Source of the DNA: Hyphochytrium catenoides
Lineage: Eukaryota; Sar; Hyphochytriomycetes; Hyphochytriales; Hyphochytriaceae
Direction: 5' to 3'
Assembly: GCA_900088475.1 (NCBI GenBank)
Contig: FLMG01000057.1
Coordinates: 1 to 20,161 of the forward strand
DNA: 20,161 nt
Shown: piece after piece, positions 9,989 through 18,672 of the stretch
How the letters are laid out: each line of letters begins with the position of its first letter
Numbering within the stretch: the first letter of the stretch is position 1
Notes under the pieces: model-generated
Seen by the model: the letters and a program-made list of their open reading frames with translations, nothing else
What the model was told of the DNA's origin: nothing
The model's database searches: none
Program-made: the position numbers and the translations under genes

Positions 9989-10578
9989 ACCACTAAGACT
10001 GAGGGCTTAAACAGAAGTCGCACAGTACTTTACACAGAGTCTTCGCCAACCAAATAGTAACAAGTAAGAACTCTCTTTCTGCTGGACGTCTACTACTAAG
10101 CTTACTACCTCTGAACGGTATCGACAATGCTGAGTCTAGTCTGATGGCATATCTGAGCGTATTCTACTATGGGCGCTGCTAATGGAGCTGCTGATGGTGT
10201 GCATGTCGCTTTCTCCTTGTCTTTACTGGCCGCTGATCATTGCCCTCTGCATGATGCTGTCTCGTCGTCCTCCTCCTCACTACTCCTTACTAGAATTACC
10301 CGCTAGGTCTCTCACTCACAGCCCGTCCTGTTCCCCTTCTTCCCGATTCTTCATCCTCGGAGGCAGCTGCTGAGGAGATGGAAGAAGAAAGCAGGAGCCA
10401 CAAAGAAGTACGTCGCAGCACTGCTGCTGCTCTACTGCTGTATCACCAGCCGGCAGCACCATCATTCTCCTCATCTTCTCTTCCTCCTCCCGCGTTCTTC
10501 CTTCTTGGTCGCGCCTTTGTTCTGATAGAGTGTCGCTTCCTTTGGACACAGGACGCAAAGGAACTGTTCGCAAAGGAG

Positions 10579-10594
10579 TCGGGTTATAACCCGA
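10579..10594. promoter_or_regulatory. Perfect 16-bp palindrome TCGGGTTATAACCCGA
   Basis: The sequence is identical on both strands. Two related half-sites follow, CTCGGGTT near 10646 and CTCGGGTA near 10707, with an AAGCCCGGGACTT element between them. This clustering resembles a binding site for a dimeric DNA-binding protein, but no transcription start is known here. The regulatory role is inference. Confidence 0.4.
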
Positions 10595-12494
10595 GCCACG
10601 GGGGGACATATCATAGTCACTCACTCATGAATACTCCCAAAAGAGCTCGGGTTGAAGGTTAAGCCCGGGACTTTTGGAGGTGCTCAATAGTCGTGGCAGG
10701 CCTAAACTCGGGTAAGGCCCTCCCCCTCTTGCTTGAAGATGCGGAATGTTTATCCTAGTTTCGTTTGAAGAGAATTTGTAGGGGGTTTTCGTTACTTTAT
10801 TTGGACCACAACATGTTCATTAGGCAGTAGTGACTTTCTACTGTTTGCAAGGATTGATGGTGCTGCTTCTTAATTTGTTGATCGTGGTACGAGGTCTGGA
10901 GTGATGGAAGTGGCGGCGTTTCTTCATTTCCTCCAGCTAATAATATCTGTGAAAGTTCTTCAAGTGGATAATAGTGGGAATAATAACATAGCAAGCTTCT
11001 TCCATTTGCTGGGCTCCTTGTTGCAAGGTACGCTTTTGGATCATGGACGACGAGCTGGATTGCCGCATTAGAAAGAAAAGAGGCGACGTGATGAGAGCTT
11101 TGCCTCATTATCGCCGTCTTTCCATCAGTAGCAAGAAAGATTTTGCCTTGCGAACGTAGGTGGAGAAGAAGAAAAAAGATAATGTCTTTAGTAGTAGTAC
11201 AGATCGACAAGCATCATCATGATCAATATCACTATCATATATTGAAAGTGGCTTCCTAGCGGCAGTGATGTTAGAAGGTAAAGAAGTACTGCATAGGTAT
11301 TGATGTAGCATCGTCATTCTTTTACTCTGGAGCAAATTAATCATTAGGAAGCATCATCATCCAATAATCCGCGCATTCAATTCCCCTCAAAGAGGATTTA
11401 TCAGACGTTTTTCATCATCCTCTTTTTCGTCCTTTTGCAGCTCTGTCTTCTTCATCCATTATTTGGGTGCATGGCTCTTTATTAGCAGTAAGCGCTCAAA
11501 TGCTTTAACCACAGGCAGGCAACAACATATAATATTATTAACAAAAGCTCCTGCACTACTGTCCTAATAATTTACAAAGCGGCCGGGATAGCACCACCGG
11601 ATGCAGTAGAAGAAGTAATTGATAGGAAGGAGGACCAGCCACCGTCGTGCAGGAGGAGGACTTGTCGGTCGCACCTGGTGCTGCCCCCACAAGAAGAAGA
11701 AGAAGAAGTACTTCATTTTCAGCAGGAACGAACTATAGGCCCACTGACCGTCGGTAGTTAACAGAAGAACAATCATCAACTTCGCCGTCTTACTAGACTT
11801 GTTGACGTGCCGCCGGTCCATCGTCCTTCTTGTTGCATTATTATTGATGATGTCAGGTCCAAACAGAACAACAGTTTATTATGGGAGGGAGACTTTGTCT
11901 TTCTGTATGTACAGATATAACGTTGGGAATCGTTGTACAAGTAGTACAGACTGCACCACAGTAATAACAGCAAAGAAAAAGTGTGATTGATATAGGAATT
12001 TGGAAGCCATTATCGGTGATATGAGCGTTAATATCGGAAATGTTATGAGAATTCTTACTTCCAGCAGCCAGATTCTTCCCGAGGCTCCTCATCATTCTGA
12101 ATAATAAGTGGTAGGATCCTCAAAGATGGAAGATCTTCAACCCAACAGGACAGAACATGAGGCTTCCGTCATTCTGAATAATATGGCTGCTGGAGTTAGA
12201 GGAGTTTGCTGTCGATGTTCTGACGCCAAGAATTGGGCAAGAAGCTGCAGAAATCAAAGAAAGAAGCTGCAGAAATCTTCTTCCGCTGCTTCCGCTGCAC
12301 AGAATCTGCAGCATCTCCTTGGTATAGGTATAAGGCCAACTGCAACAACGACGCGTCTCTATAGCCTAGAAGCTTTTGAGCAGAATAGCCTCTGGTCATC
12401 GGGGCCTACTACTTACAACAGCGATCGAGATCTCTGATTTACGCGGGACTGGGGACATTCGGCCGCTGACTGATTCGCATAACTCATAACTAAG

Positions 12495-12547
12495 GTAGTA
12501 GCCCCTTCCCCACAGCAGAGGGGTGATTAAACTTGTGGGGCTACTGC
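12495..12547. other. Strong stem-loop with competing inner stem
   Basis: AGTAGCCCC (12497-12505) pairs exactly with GGGGCTACT (12537-12545), and one wobble and one G-C pair extend it. CCCCACA (12508-12514) can instead pair with TGTGGGG (12534-12540), so the two stems compete for the same G run. It lies about 155 bases upstream of the ATG at 12702, possibly in the leader. No tRNA-like or box C/D features were found. Confidence 0.5.
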
Positions 12548-12701
12548 GTCAAACGTGTCTAAAGGCCCAGGCTGCATTGGCTTCTGTCTCTGCATCCAAG
12601 TCTTGCGTTCCCATAACAGCTGCCTGCATGGCAGAGTGGTGACCCATTTGTTAGGCCGCACTTGTGGAAGAAAGATATACACAAGAACCATCTGCATAAC
12701 G

Positions 12702-13432
12702 ATGGCAACACCTCCTCCCGCCTTTGATCTGCAAGCAGCACATCAGTATTTTGCCAAGGTCTGCTTCAATAAGGCATGGGAGATGATCGACAAGCCTAAT
12801 CGCACGCAGGAAGAGGATGAACTTATGCTGTCTTTTACCCATACCTCGCATTGGCATTGGACACAGGTCAGTCGTACATTTCAACCTCCGTTGAGTGCGG
12901 TGCTGAAGTCTATGCAGGTGGAACGGAAGACGACGAAAAATATCTCGATAGCGTTGTGGCAAATTTCAAGGGTGTATGCCATCCTTGGTCAAGGAGAAAA
13001 CTCTCTAAGATATGCCGAGGCCTGTTTAAGGGTAGACCCTTTCCTGCTATGTCTTCTAGCCCAGTGACAAGCGCTAAAAGCTCTGACAGGAAACCATGCA
13101 AGATGCTGCCATAGAACCCTTCTACATCTGCTACGCATATGAGGCGCTCGCCCGGGCAGCCGGCGTTGCCAGTAACATTGGAGTAAGATAAGCTTCAAAG
13201 TGCCATTCCCTGACTGATTTGTCCTTACGCACGATGCCCTTCTTACTAACAGGCCATGAACAAGTATTTGGAGAAGGCAAAAGAATACGCTCAAAAAGTA
13301 GTCGACCCCGAGTCTCGAGGATGGATAGAGAACGATCTAAACAGCATCAACCTGGCGGCTGCAGACAATGTCCGACAAGTTAAAGCGGATCCCCTCAACC
13401 CTCAGGCTCTCGGCCCGGCCTATGCACAGTAG
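12702..13432 (+). CDS. Conserved helical (TPR-like) protein of unknown function
   Basis: Four exons: 12702-12866, 12918-13031, 13090-13182 and 13253-13432. All junctions are phase 0 and give 183 residues. Landmarks are HQYFAKVCFNKAWEMIDKP, RTQEEDELMLSFTHTSHWHW, ALWQISRVYAILGQGENSL, FYICYAYEALARA and YLEKAKEYAQKV. The order and wording match a family of roughly 170-residue tetratricopeptide-like proteins that I know mainly from bacterial genomes as uncharacterised. The pattern is DKP-RTPEEDE, then a His-rich helix, then SRVYAVLGR with paired helices. No signal or membrane segment is present, so it is probably cytosolic. The ATG at 12702 begins the conserved part; upstream in-frame codons from 12555 look like leader. 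Introns are very short (51, 58 and 70 bases). It ends only 215 bases from the convergent dioxygenase gene. Confidence 0.8.
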
Positions 13433-13647
13433 GTCGTCATCAGCTGGCGCTACTAATCTCATTATACCATTTCAGCCGCGGCCTTTTCAACTTAACCCCA
13501 TGAGGCTGACGTCCTGCTGGAGGAGTAAGGATATGGAGAGAGAAGGAGCCGGAGATATGCAGCCTTGCTATTTAGAAAGGAAGAGATAGCTCATTAGCTC
13601 TTACAGCTTGTATATAATCGTAGCACAGCAAGGAGGCAGAGAAGAGG

Positions 13648-14929
13648 TCACTTTCCCTTCAGCTGCCGTAAAGCAGTTTTCACACGGCTCTTCCTCCATT
13701 CAACGTACGTCGTGTCCTCATGTTTCCTTTGCTCTCCATCTGAAGCCAATAAAATCTTCATCTGCCCATCGTAGTTCGCACCTACAAAGTAGCCAATGGA
13801 GTACCTATTGGAAAGACACTGCTTTGTCAGCCGTACATCTTTCAAAGAGGTCAACACTTGCAAAAGAAAAGTACCTGGATTCCTCTGCGCTACTGGTTGG
13901 TGGTAAGGCGACTCTATGTGGCGTTGACTTCCACCTATCATTTGTCCAATACATCAGTCCGTCTCCAATATTTACGACGAGCGCGCCTGAGACAGGTGGA
14001 ACCGAGAGCCAGTTGCCCTCTCCTTCTTCTTCCTCGCTCTTCTCTTCACCGATCTCATTCCGATAGCCTGCTCCCTGCGGTAGCCCTATCTCGAGCCCCT
14101 TCATCTGTCCATCTTGCGCTACGATGGTAAAAAGATCTAAATCTGTGTGCTTTGCCAGCCTTAGTTGTCCTGGTTTGACGCTTAGTTCACATGGAAGCGG
14201 AGGGTAATGATTGAGGCTCAGAATACTGGTAGGACGCGTCATTTGAGAACTTATTGTGCCCAGAGGAACCTTGAGGGCAAGCTCAAAAATCGTCACTAGC
14301 GTCCGTGAAAGCTCCGTCATCTCTTCATAGTAGCGACTCAGCGTTGATCTCATACGCTCGCCCAGGCCTGCCGCAGGCCATTTGTTGGGAAAAAACAGTA
14401 GTTTGGCATCCTTATGCTGGTAATAAGCCTGTGCTTCCGCCTAGGGATTAGGTTGTTCACCCGTTAGAGAAACATTTGAGAACAAGAGACGAGCGCCAGT
14501 ATCACCTGCCTGGCTCCCAAAGTCATGCTCCAGAACCTCTGGAAGTCCATCCTCGGTCATATAGGGTCCAATGCGAAATTTTTCAACAAGATCGTTGGGC
14601 TTCTTCTCCCCAGCCAAAATGGCAAAGTTCTCCTTGTCAGTGCCAATGTATCCTCGAGGCACCGGAGCGCGATAGGATGTCGCCTTCTTTTCAGTCTCGT
14701 CCTGAGAAAAGAACTCTGCAGAGATTGAGAATGCGGAGTCAATGGTCTCCTGGGCGATCCCATGGCCAGTGATGTACATAAAGCCGACTGTCTCAAGTGA
14801 CTTGCAGACCTCTGCCAGGACATGCTCTTGCTGGTCGTTGAGGGATTTAGTCTTTATTTGTGGGCATCTCCCAGCAGAAGTCTCAAACCCTAAAAAAGGG
14901 GAGATATCGATGAGCGATAGCTCGGACAT
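13648..14929 (-). CDS. Isopenicillin-N-synthase-like Fe(II) dioxygenase
   Basis: Three exons: 14929-14506, 14433-13875 and 13804-13648. The phases agree and give 379 residues, within the usual range. The N-terminal DIOX_N-type region includes SLIDISPF, TVGFMYITGHGI and RGYIGTDKENF. The jelly-roll core supplies the iron triad H237-x-D239 (AKHTDLDLF) and H314 (STPHRV). R328-Y-S330 matches the RxS motif that binds 2-oxoglutarate, or the substrate carboxylate in IPNS. YPPLP and VVNIGD are further family marks. An acidic insert (EEKSEEEEGEG, about 271-281) lies in a surface loop. Exon 1 otherwise runs into an in-frame TAG at 14441-14443, which the 72-base intron removes. The GGAAG acceptor is weak but is the only one that keeps phase. 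Relatives act on small molecules, and the substrate here is unknown. The start is the first ATG of the conserved N-terminus. Confidence 0.87.
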
Positions 14930-15180
14930 TTATCCTTCTTATCACATATGCGTGCCAGTTCCTAAGCCACTATGCTAATAAGGAAGCGAGGAGCTGCCGC
15001 ACTATCCTCTCATATCGAACTGTTCACTTGGTGCCCGGTGCTGAGCATCTAGCACCTTATATCTTGCTCAGAAAAAGAAAAAAGGGGCTACTACTCATAC
15101 TACTAGAACCCCTTGAAGCTCTGAGTTTCACTGTGAGAGACCAGTAGGTTAGAGGCGAGCTGAAAGCCACCTCCTTAGAG
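14930..15180. other. Upstream region of the dioxygenase gene
   Basis: No gene seen. A short run AAGGGGCTACTACTCATAC continues to AGAACCCCTT (15085-15117 region), which could form a 6-bp stem. The stretch should carry the dioxygenase promoter and, if the small open frame next to it is real, that frame's 3' untranslated region. Confidence 0.4.
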
Positions 15181-15498
15181 CTAGGAAGCCTCAGCCCAGC
15201 GCACGATGGCCTTGATCCCAAGTGCCACCCTTGCCATGGCCACGACTAACACAAGAAGGCACTTTACAGGCACTTCCAGATCTTTGCGAACATCTTCCGC
15301 CTTTATTTTCTTCAGCACTTGGATCATCGCCGCCACCACTGTCTGTCCAATGTCCAATGTCCAAACTAGAACTACTCCAAACAGAGCTTTTTGATGGACA
15401 ATTTTCTGGTGACATGGCCGTCCTGCCTGCTCCTGGGGTATACCTGAGGCCAAAAAGTTGACAACTTCGACAAAAACGGAGCAGCATTTTCGCCTCAT
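15181..15498 (-). CDS. Possible small two-helix membrane protein
   Basis: An open frame of 105 residues from ATG 15498. It has two hydrophobic stretches, ALFGVVLVWTLDIGQTVVAA (about 38-57) and CLLVLVVAMARVALGIKAIV (about 80-99). A charged loop (KKIKAEDVRKDLEV) separates them, a common layout for small membrane proteins. The loop and hydrophobic phasing look more protein-like than the overlapping plus-strand frames. I recognise no family with confidence, and there is no splice partner or promoter evidence. It might be the last exon of a longer minus-strand gene or a chance frame. Confidence 0.32.
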   Translation of the reverse strand: MRRKCCSVFVEVVNFLASGIPQEQAGRPCHQKIVHQKALFGVVLVWTLDIGQTVVAAMIQVLKKIKAEDVRKDLEVPVKCLLVLVVAMARVALGIKAIVRWAEAS

Positions 15499-15946
15499 CA
15501 ATCATTTTATTACTACTCCACCTACACCGGCCCTTTTCCCTCTTCTTAGGCTAGCACAATTAACACTCGGTTTCGACTGCTTTAGGGAGTATTACTATTG
15601 CTCGGGAAACGAGCCCAATCAACACTTCAATGAGAACCATGCTCGACCAGAATGGCGTATTGCAAAATAACTACCATAAATCCGTATTTATTATGAATAG
15701 GATGCGAAACCAGTTGAAGGGAGCTTGTCAAGCACTTGCTTCCCAAGGTTTCCAATGCCAGAAGAGACAAGCTGAAGATTGATGCAGAGATTTATAGCAG
15801 AATCTGACTACCGCTAGAGTCTCAAGTGTCGCTTCGCCTAGTCTCTCGCCTATACATTGAGCACAACTAGACTCATTGTCTAACTTTCTTACAGCTGAGA
15901 AGCTTTACCTTGAGCACTGACGAAGCCGAAAGAATACTCTCGAAAC
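15499..15946. other. HPPD promoter and leader with a likely 5'-UTR intron acceptor
   Basis: No coding signal was found. Just before the HPPD start, CTAACTTTCTTACAG (15880-15894) is an excellent branch-site plus acceptor, which suggests an intron in the leader. Its donor was not identified. An in-frame TGA at 15896 excludes an N-terminal extension through this point. A TATACA lies near 15851. Confidence 0.4.
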
Positions 15947-17458
15947 ATGTCAACCACTACCAACGGGACCGCCAACGGCGCTGCAGATGGAGCCAAGAAG
16001 CTCGTCGGATTCTCCAATTTCAAGAGGTAAGAGGAGCGCACATCTCTCTTAATGGATTGAGCGTGAGTAACCTTGTGTTTCACTTCAACAGGCACAACCC
16101 TCGCTCTGATCTATTTGAGTCCAGGGACTTCCATCACCTTGAGTTTTGGTGCTCAGATGCAACAAATGTGTCAGGCAGGTTCCAATGGGGCTTAGGATTC
16201 AACAGAGTGGCCAAGTCAGATATGAGTACGGGCAACCATGTCTATGCCTCCCACGTCCTAGCGAGTGGGAAGTGCACGTTCGCCTTCACGGCTCCATATG
16301 GGCTTCAGAATGAAGTTCTAGAGCAGCCGCCACACCCTTCATACAGCCGACAGGCGGCGCACGCTTTTGTTTCCAAGCATGGCTTGGCAGTACGGGCTGT
16401 AGGTATTACTGTTACTGACGCCCGACAAGCATATGAGGTCACGGTGAAGAATGGCGCCGTCGGTGTCCTGGAGCCTACAGATTTGGTGGTAAGAGGGATG
16501 GAGTATCACTCCTGCTTATTGCCCTTGTTTTCTTCAGTGGCTTATGCCTGCTTTGATTTCTCTGTTGCGGTGTCAGTGCAAGCTCCTTCCTTACTTTCTT
16601 TTTGTTGCACTAACGATGCTGACCATTATCGGTGTTCTGCTTCGATTGATACAGGACGCCAAAACGCAGAAGACTCTCACAATTGCGGAGATCAAATTGT
16701 ATGGAGATGTTGTGCTGAGATTCCTGAGCGGTGACTTCGATGGCCCTTTCCTTCCTAACTATGAGACAGAGACTGGACCAGACCTCAGTATTGGAATCTA
16801 CAGAGTTGATCACTGTGTGGGTAACGTCCCAAAGCTCCTGGATCAAGTCAACTATATGATGAAGGCGACGGGCTGGCACGAGTTTGCGGAGTTTACAGCT
16901 GATGATGTGGGCACGGTGGATTCTGGTCTGAACAGTATGGTCTTAGCCAACAATGAAGAGACAATCTTGCTGCCTGTAAATGAGCCTACACATGGCACAC
17001 GCAGGAAGAGCCAGATCCAAACTTATCTTGAGCAGAATGATGGTTCTGGCCTACAACATATCGCGCTAAAAACCGATGATATATTCAACACTGTGCGAGA
17101 GATGCGCAAGCGCGCTTATTGCGGAGGCTTCGATTTCATGCCCGCGCCTCCTCCGACTTACTATAAAGCATTGCCTGACCGCATCGGCGACACGCTCACA
17201 GCGGAGCAATACAAGATGGTAGAGGAGCTGGGCTTGCTTGTGGATCAGGATGATCAGGGGACTCTCGTCCAAGTTTTCACCAAGCCTCTGGGGGATCGCT
17301 CAACTGCATTCATCGAGATCATCCAACGTGTAGGCTGCATGTATCAAAAGGGTTCCGTAATGGAGCAGAAGCCCGCCTGTGGAGGCTTTGGCAAGGGCAA
17401 CTTCGCTGCTCTATTCAAGTCTATTGAGGACTATGAGAGATCTTTGAACATTAACTAG
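15947..17458 (+). CDS. HPPD: 4-hydroxyphenylpyruvate dioxygenase
   Basis: Three exons: 15947-16026, 16092-16488 and 16655-17458, giving 426 residues. The enzyme converts 4-hydroxyphenylpyruvate to homogentisate, the second step of tyrosine degradation and the entry to tocopherol and plastoquinone synthesis in algae and plants. Two vicinal-oxygen-chelate domains are present. The iron ligands are H212 (YRVDHCVGNV), H294 (GSGLQHIALK) and E380 (AFIEIIQRVG). The C-terminal GCGGFGKGNF-type element, which closes the active site, is present as ACGGFGKGNF. Long stretches follow the plant/algal form rather than the animal or bacterial one (FHHLEFWCSDATNV, ANNEETILLPVNEP, MPAPPPTYY). The N-terminus, MSTTTNGTANGAADGAKKL, is not a clear plastid or secretory targeting peptide, so a cytosolic location is likely. 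In-frame stops upstream fix the start. Introns are 65 and 166 bases. Confidence 0.96.
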
Positions 17459-17930
17459 ACAACAAAAAGCTAGTATATTTAAATGCCGAAGGCTAATATC
17501 AACACAAGCAGTATCCTTACTCCCGCTGCCACCGTTTGCTACTTAACGGCGCTTGCCGCTTAGCATCGCATTTTGCCCCGAGCATACTCCTCACAGTAGT
17601 AGTGGTCTACTCTTTCAAAGTACGAGTAGCGAAAGAGGGAACGACCTTTCATACATAAAAGGTGCCCTAGCTCCTTGTTCACGTGGAACAAAATCTGCTG
17701 AAGCTACTTCTTCTTCGACAAACCCCGGCCCGGCTCTTCTCCTGCTTGTTGGAGCAACTTACTTTGGATGGCTGCTCGGGTTGTCCTGTTGCCTCTTTGC
17801 GCCGAGTACTCCTATCAGTGCCTCGCTGCTTGTCGGCGTTGGCCAGCAGGTGAGCCTATGACTCTTCGCATCAGTCGATCGGTCACTTTGTAGTTCAGGG
17901 TTGGACAAGTGTCGCACGAAGCTAGGGAGG

Positions 17931-17966
17931 AAACCCTAAAGTAAGGTTATTGGTTTTGTAGGGTTT
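17931..17966. repeat. Inverted pair of plant-type telomere-like motifs
   Basis: AAACCCTA (17931-17938) and TAGGGTTT (17959-17966) are exact reverse complements across 20 bases. Each is about one unit of the TTTAGGG telomere repeat. One copy each is not a telomere array. Such motifs also occur as promoter telo-boxes in plants. Confidence 0.35.
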
Positions 17967-18155
17967 AGTCCTTTATCTAGGTCCTTTTTTTTTGGTGATT
18001 TGGGGTTTACTGGTCAAGTATCCGAATCTAGTAGAAGCATGATGGTATTAGGTTCGGAACTTGTGGTGTAACGCTCAAGCTGTAAAATGTTGGGCCAAAC
18101 TGAAGAGATGCGACGGTCGACCGCTGGGCCCTGTCAGCCTTCCTTTGATGATAGA

Positions 18156-18156
18156 C

Positions 18157-18241
<85 letters not shown>

Positions 18242-18350
18242 CTCTCTCTCTCCTCTCGCTCTCTCTCTCTTTCACGCTCTCTCTCTCTTTCACGCTCTCT
18301 TCCTCTCTCTCACTCTCTTCTTTCTCTATTCCCTCTCTTCTCTTCTCAGC
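18156..18350 (+). repeat. CT microsatellite and pyrimidine tract, about 195 bp
   Basis: An almost pure C/T run on the + strand. It begins with a long (CT)n block with two TTT interruptions (18156-18240). The second half includes two exact copies of an 18-base unit, GCTCTCTCTCTCTTTCAC (18258-18275 and 18276-18293). It ends in a splice-acceptor-like CTTCTCAG. It lies 320 bases upstream of the CFAP61-like start and on that gene's sense strand. Confidence 0.93.
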
Positions 18351-18672
18351 TCGGGCAGCTGGGGCTCAGTGTAGGAAAGAAAGAGCAAGGACTGCGTAAG
18401 CTGGCAGATATCAGTTGTGGATTCCTTGATATCAGTGATACCGCAGAGTGCTGCTTCCTGAAGCCCTGACCTCTATGCCAAGCAGCCGCATTGCTGGTGC
18501 CCTTTGCCGGATCAAAGGCTATCAGCATCTCAGCTTTGGCGCCTGGGAGACGGTAGCACACGCAGCTCCGCTCTCGAACCAGTAGACCCCCCTTTCGCCT
18601 GAGGACAAGGCATTTCTTGGAGGTTCCAGCACGGACGTTTGTGCCTTAAGTTTCTGAACTTCTCCTATCGCA

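Larger units (their letters stand above)
9989..12701. other. Gene-poor spacer of about 2.7 kb with repeats and weak open frames
   Basis: This holds the promoter regions of the SNARE gene (minus) and of the 12702 gene (plus). Weak candidates are a minus-strand frame 10316-10624 whose first 60 codons look protein-like (starts MSDYDMSPRGSGYNP), a minus-strand frame 10797-11198 open for about 130 codons, and a plus-strand frame 12108-12437. None shows a recognisable motif, and no exon partner in matching phase was found. GAA/CTT and CAT trinucleotide runs occur near 11200-11350 and 11690-11710. Short direct repeats lie at 12093/12170 (14 bp) and 12239/12261 (17 bp, period 22). Confidence 0.45.
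17459..18672. other. Spacer between HPPD and the CFAP61-like gene
   Basis: This holds the HPPD 3' region, a weak plus-strand frame at about 17690-17851 with one hydrophobic stretch (PALLLLVGATYFGWLLGL) ending at a GTGAGC donor-like site, a telomere-like inverted motif (17931-17966) and the large CT tract. The tract ends in CTTCTCTTCTCAG (about 18338-18350), which resembles a splice acceptor, so a 5'-UTR intron of the next gene is possible. No gene is supported. Confidence 0.45.

Noticed and set aside
12497-12545. Bacterial-type terminator or CRISPR repeat
   Set aside because: The genome is eukaryotic, there is no U-run and no repeated unit with spacers.
14441-14443. In-frame stop suggesting the dioxygenase is a pseudogene
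   Set aside because: A phase-consistent 72-base intron removes it, and all catalytic residues on both sides are intact.
16489-16654. Reading through this stretch as extra HPPD coding sequence
   Set aside because: It interrupts the family alignment, has GTAAGA...TACAG ends, and its removal restores the conserved sequence exactly.
12702-17458. A tyrosine-catabolism gene cluster
   Set aside because: Only HPPD belongs to that pathway. The neighbours lack homogentisate dioxygenase or fumarylacetoacetase features.
18061-18399. Open frames rich in Ser/Leu (plus) and Glu/Arg (minus)
   Set aside because: They are only the translation of the CT/GA microsatellite, with no codon variety or motif.
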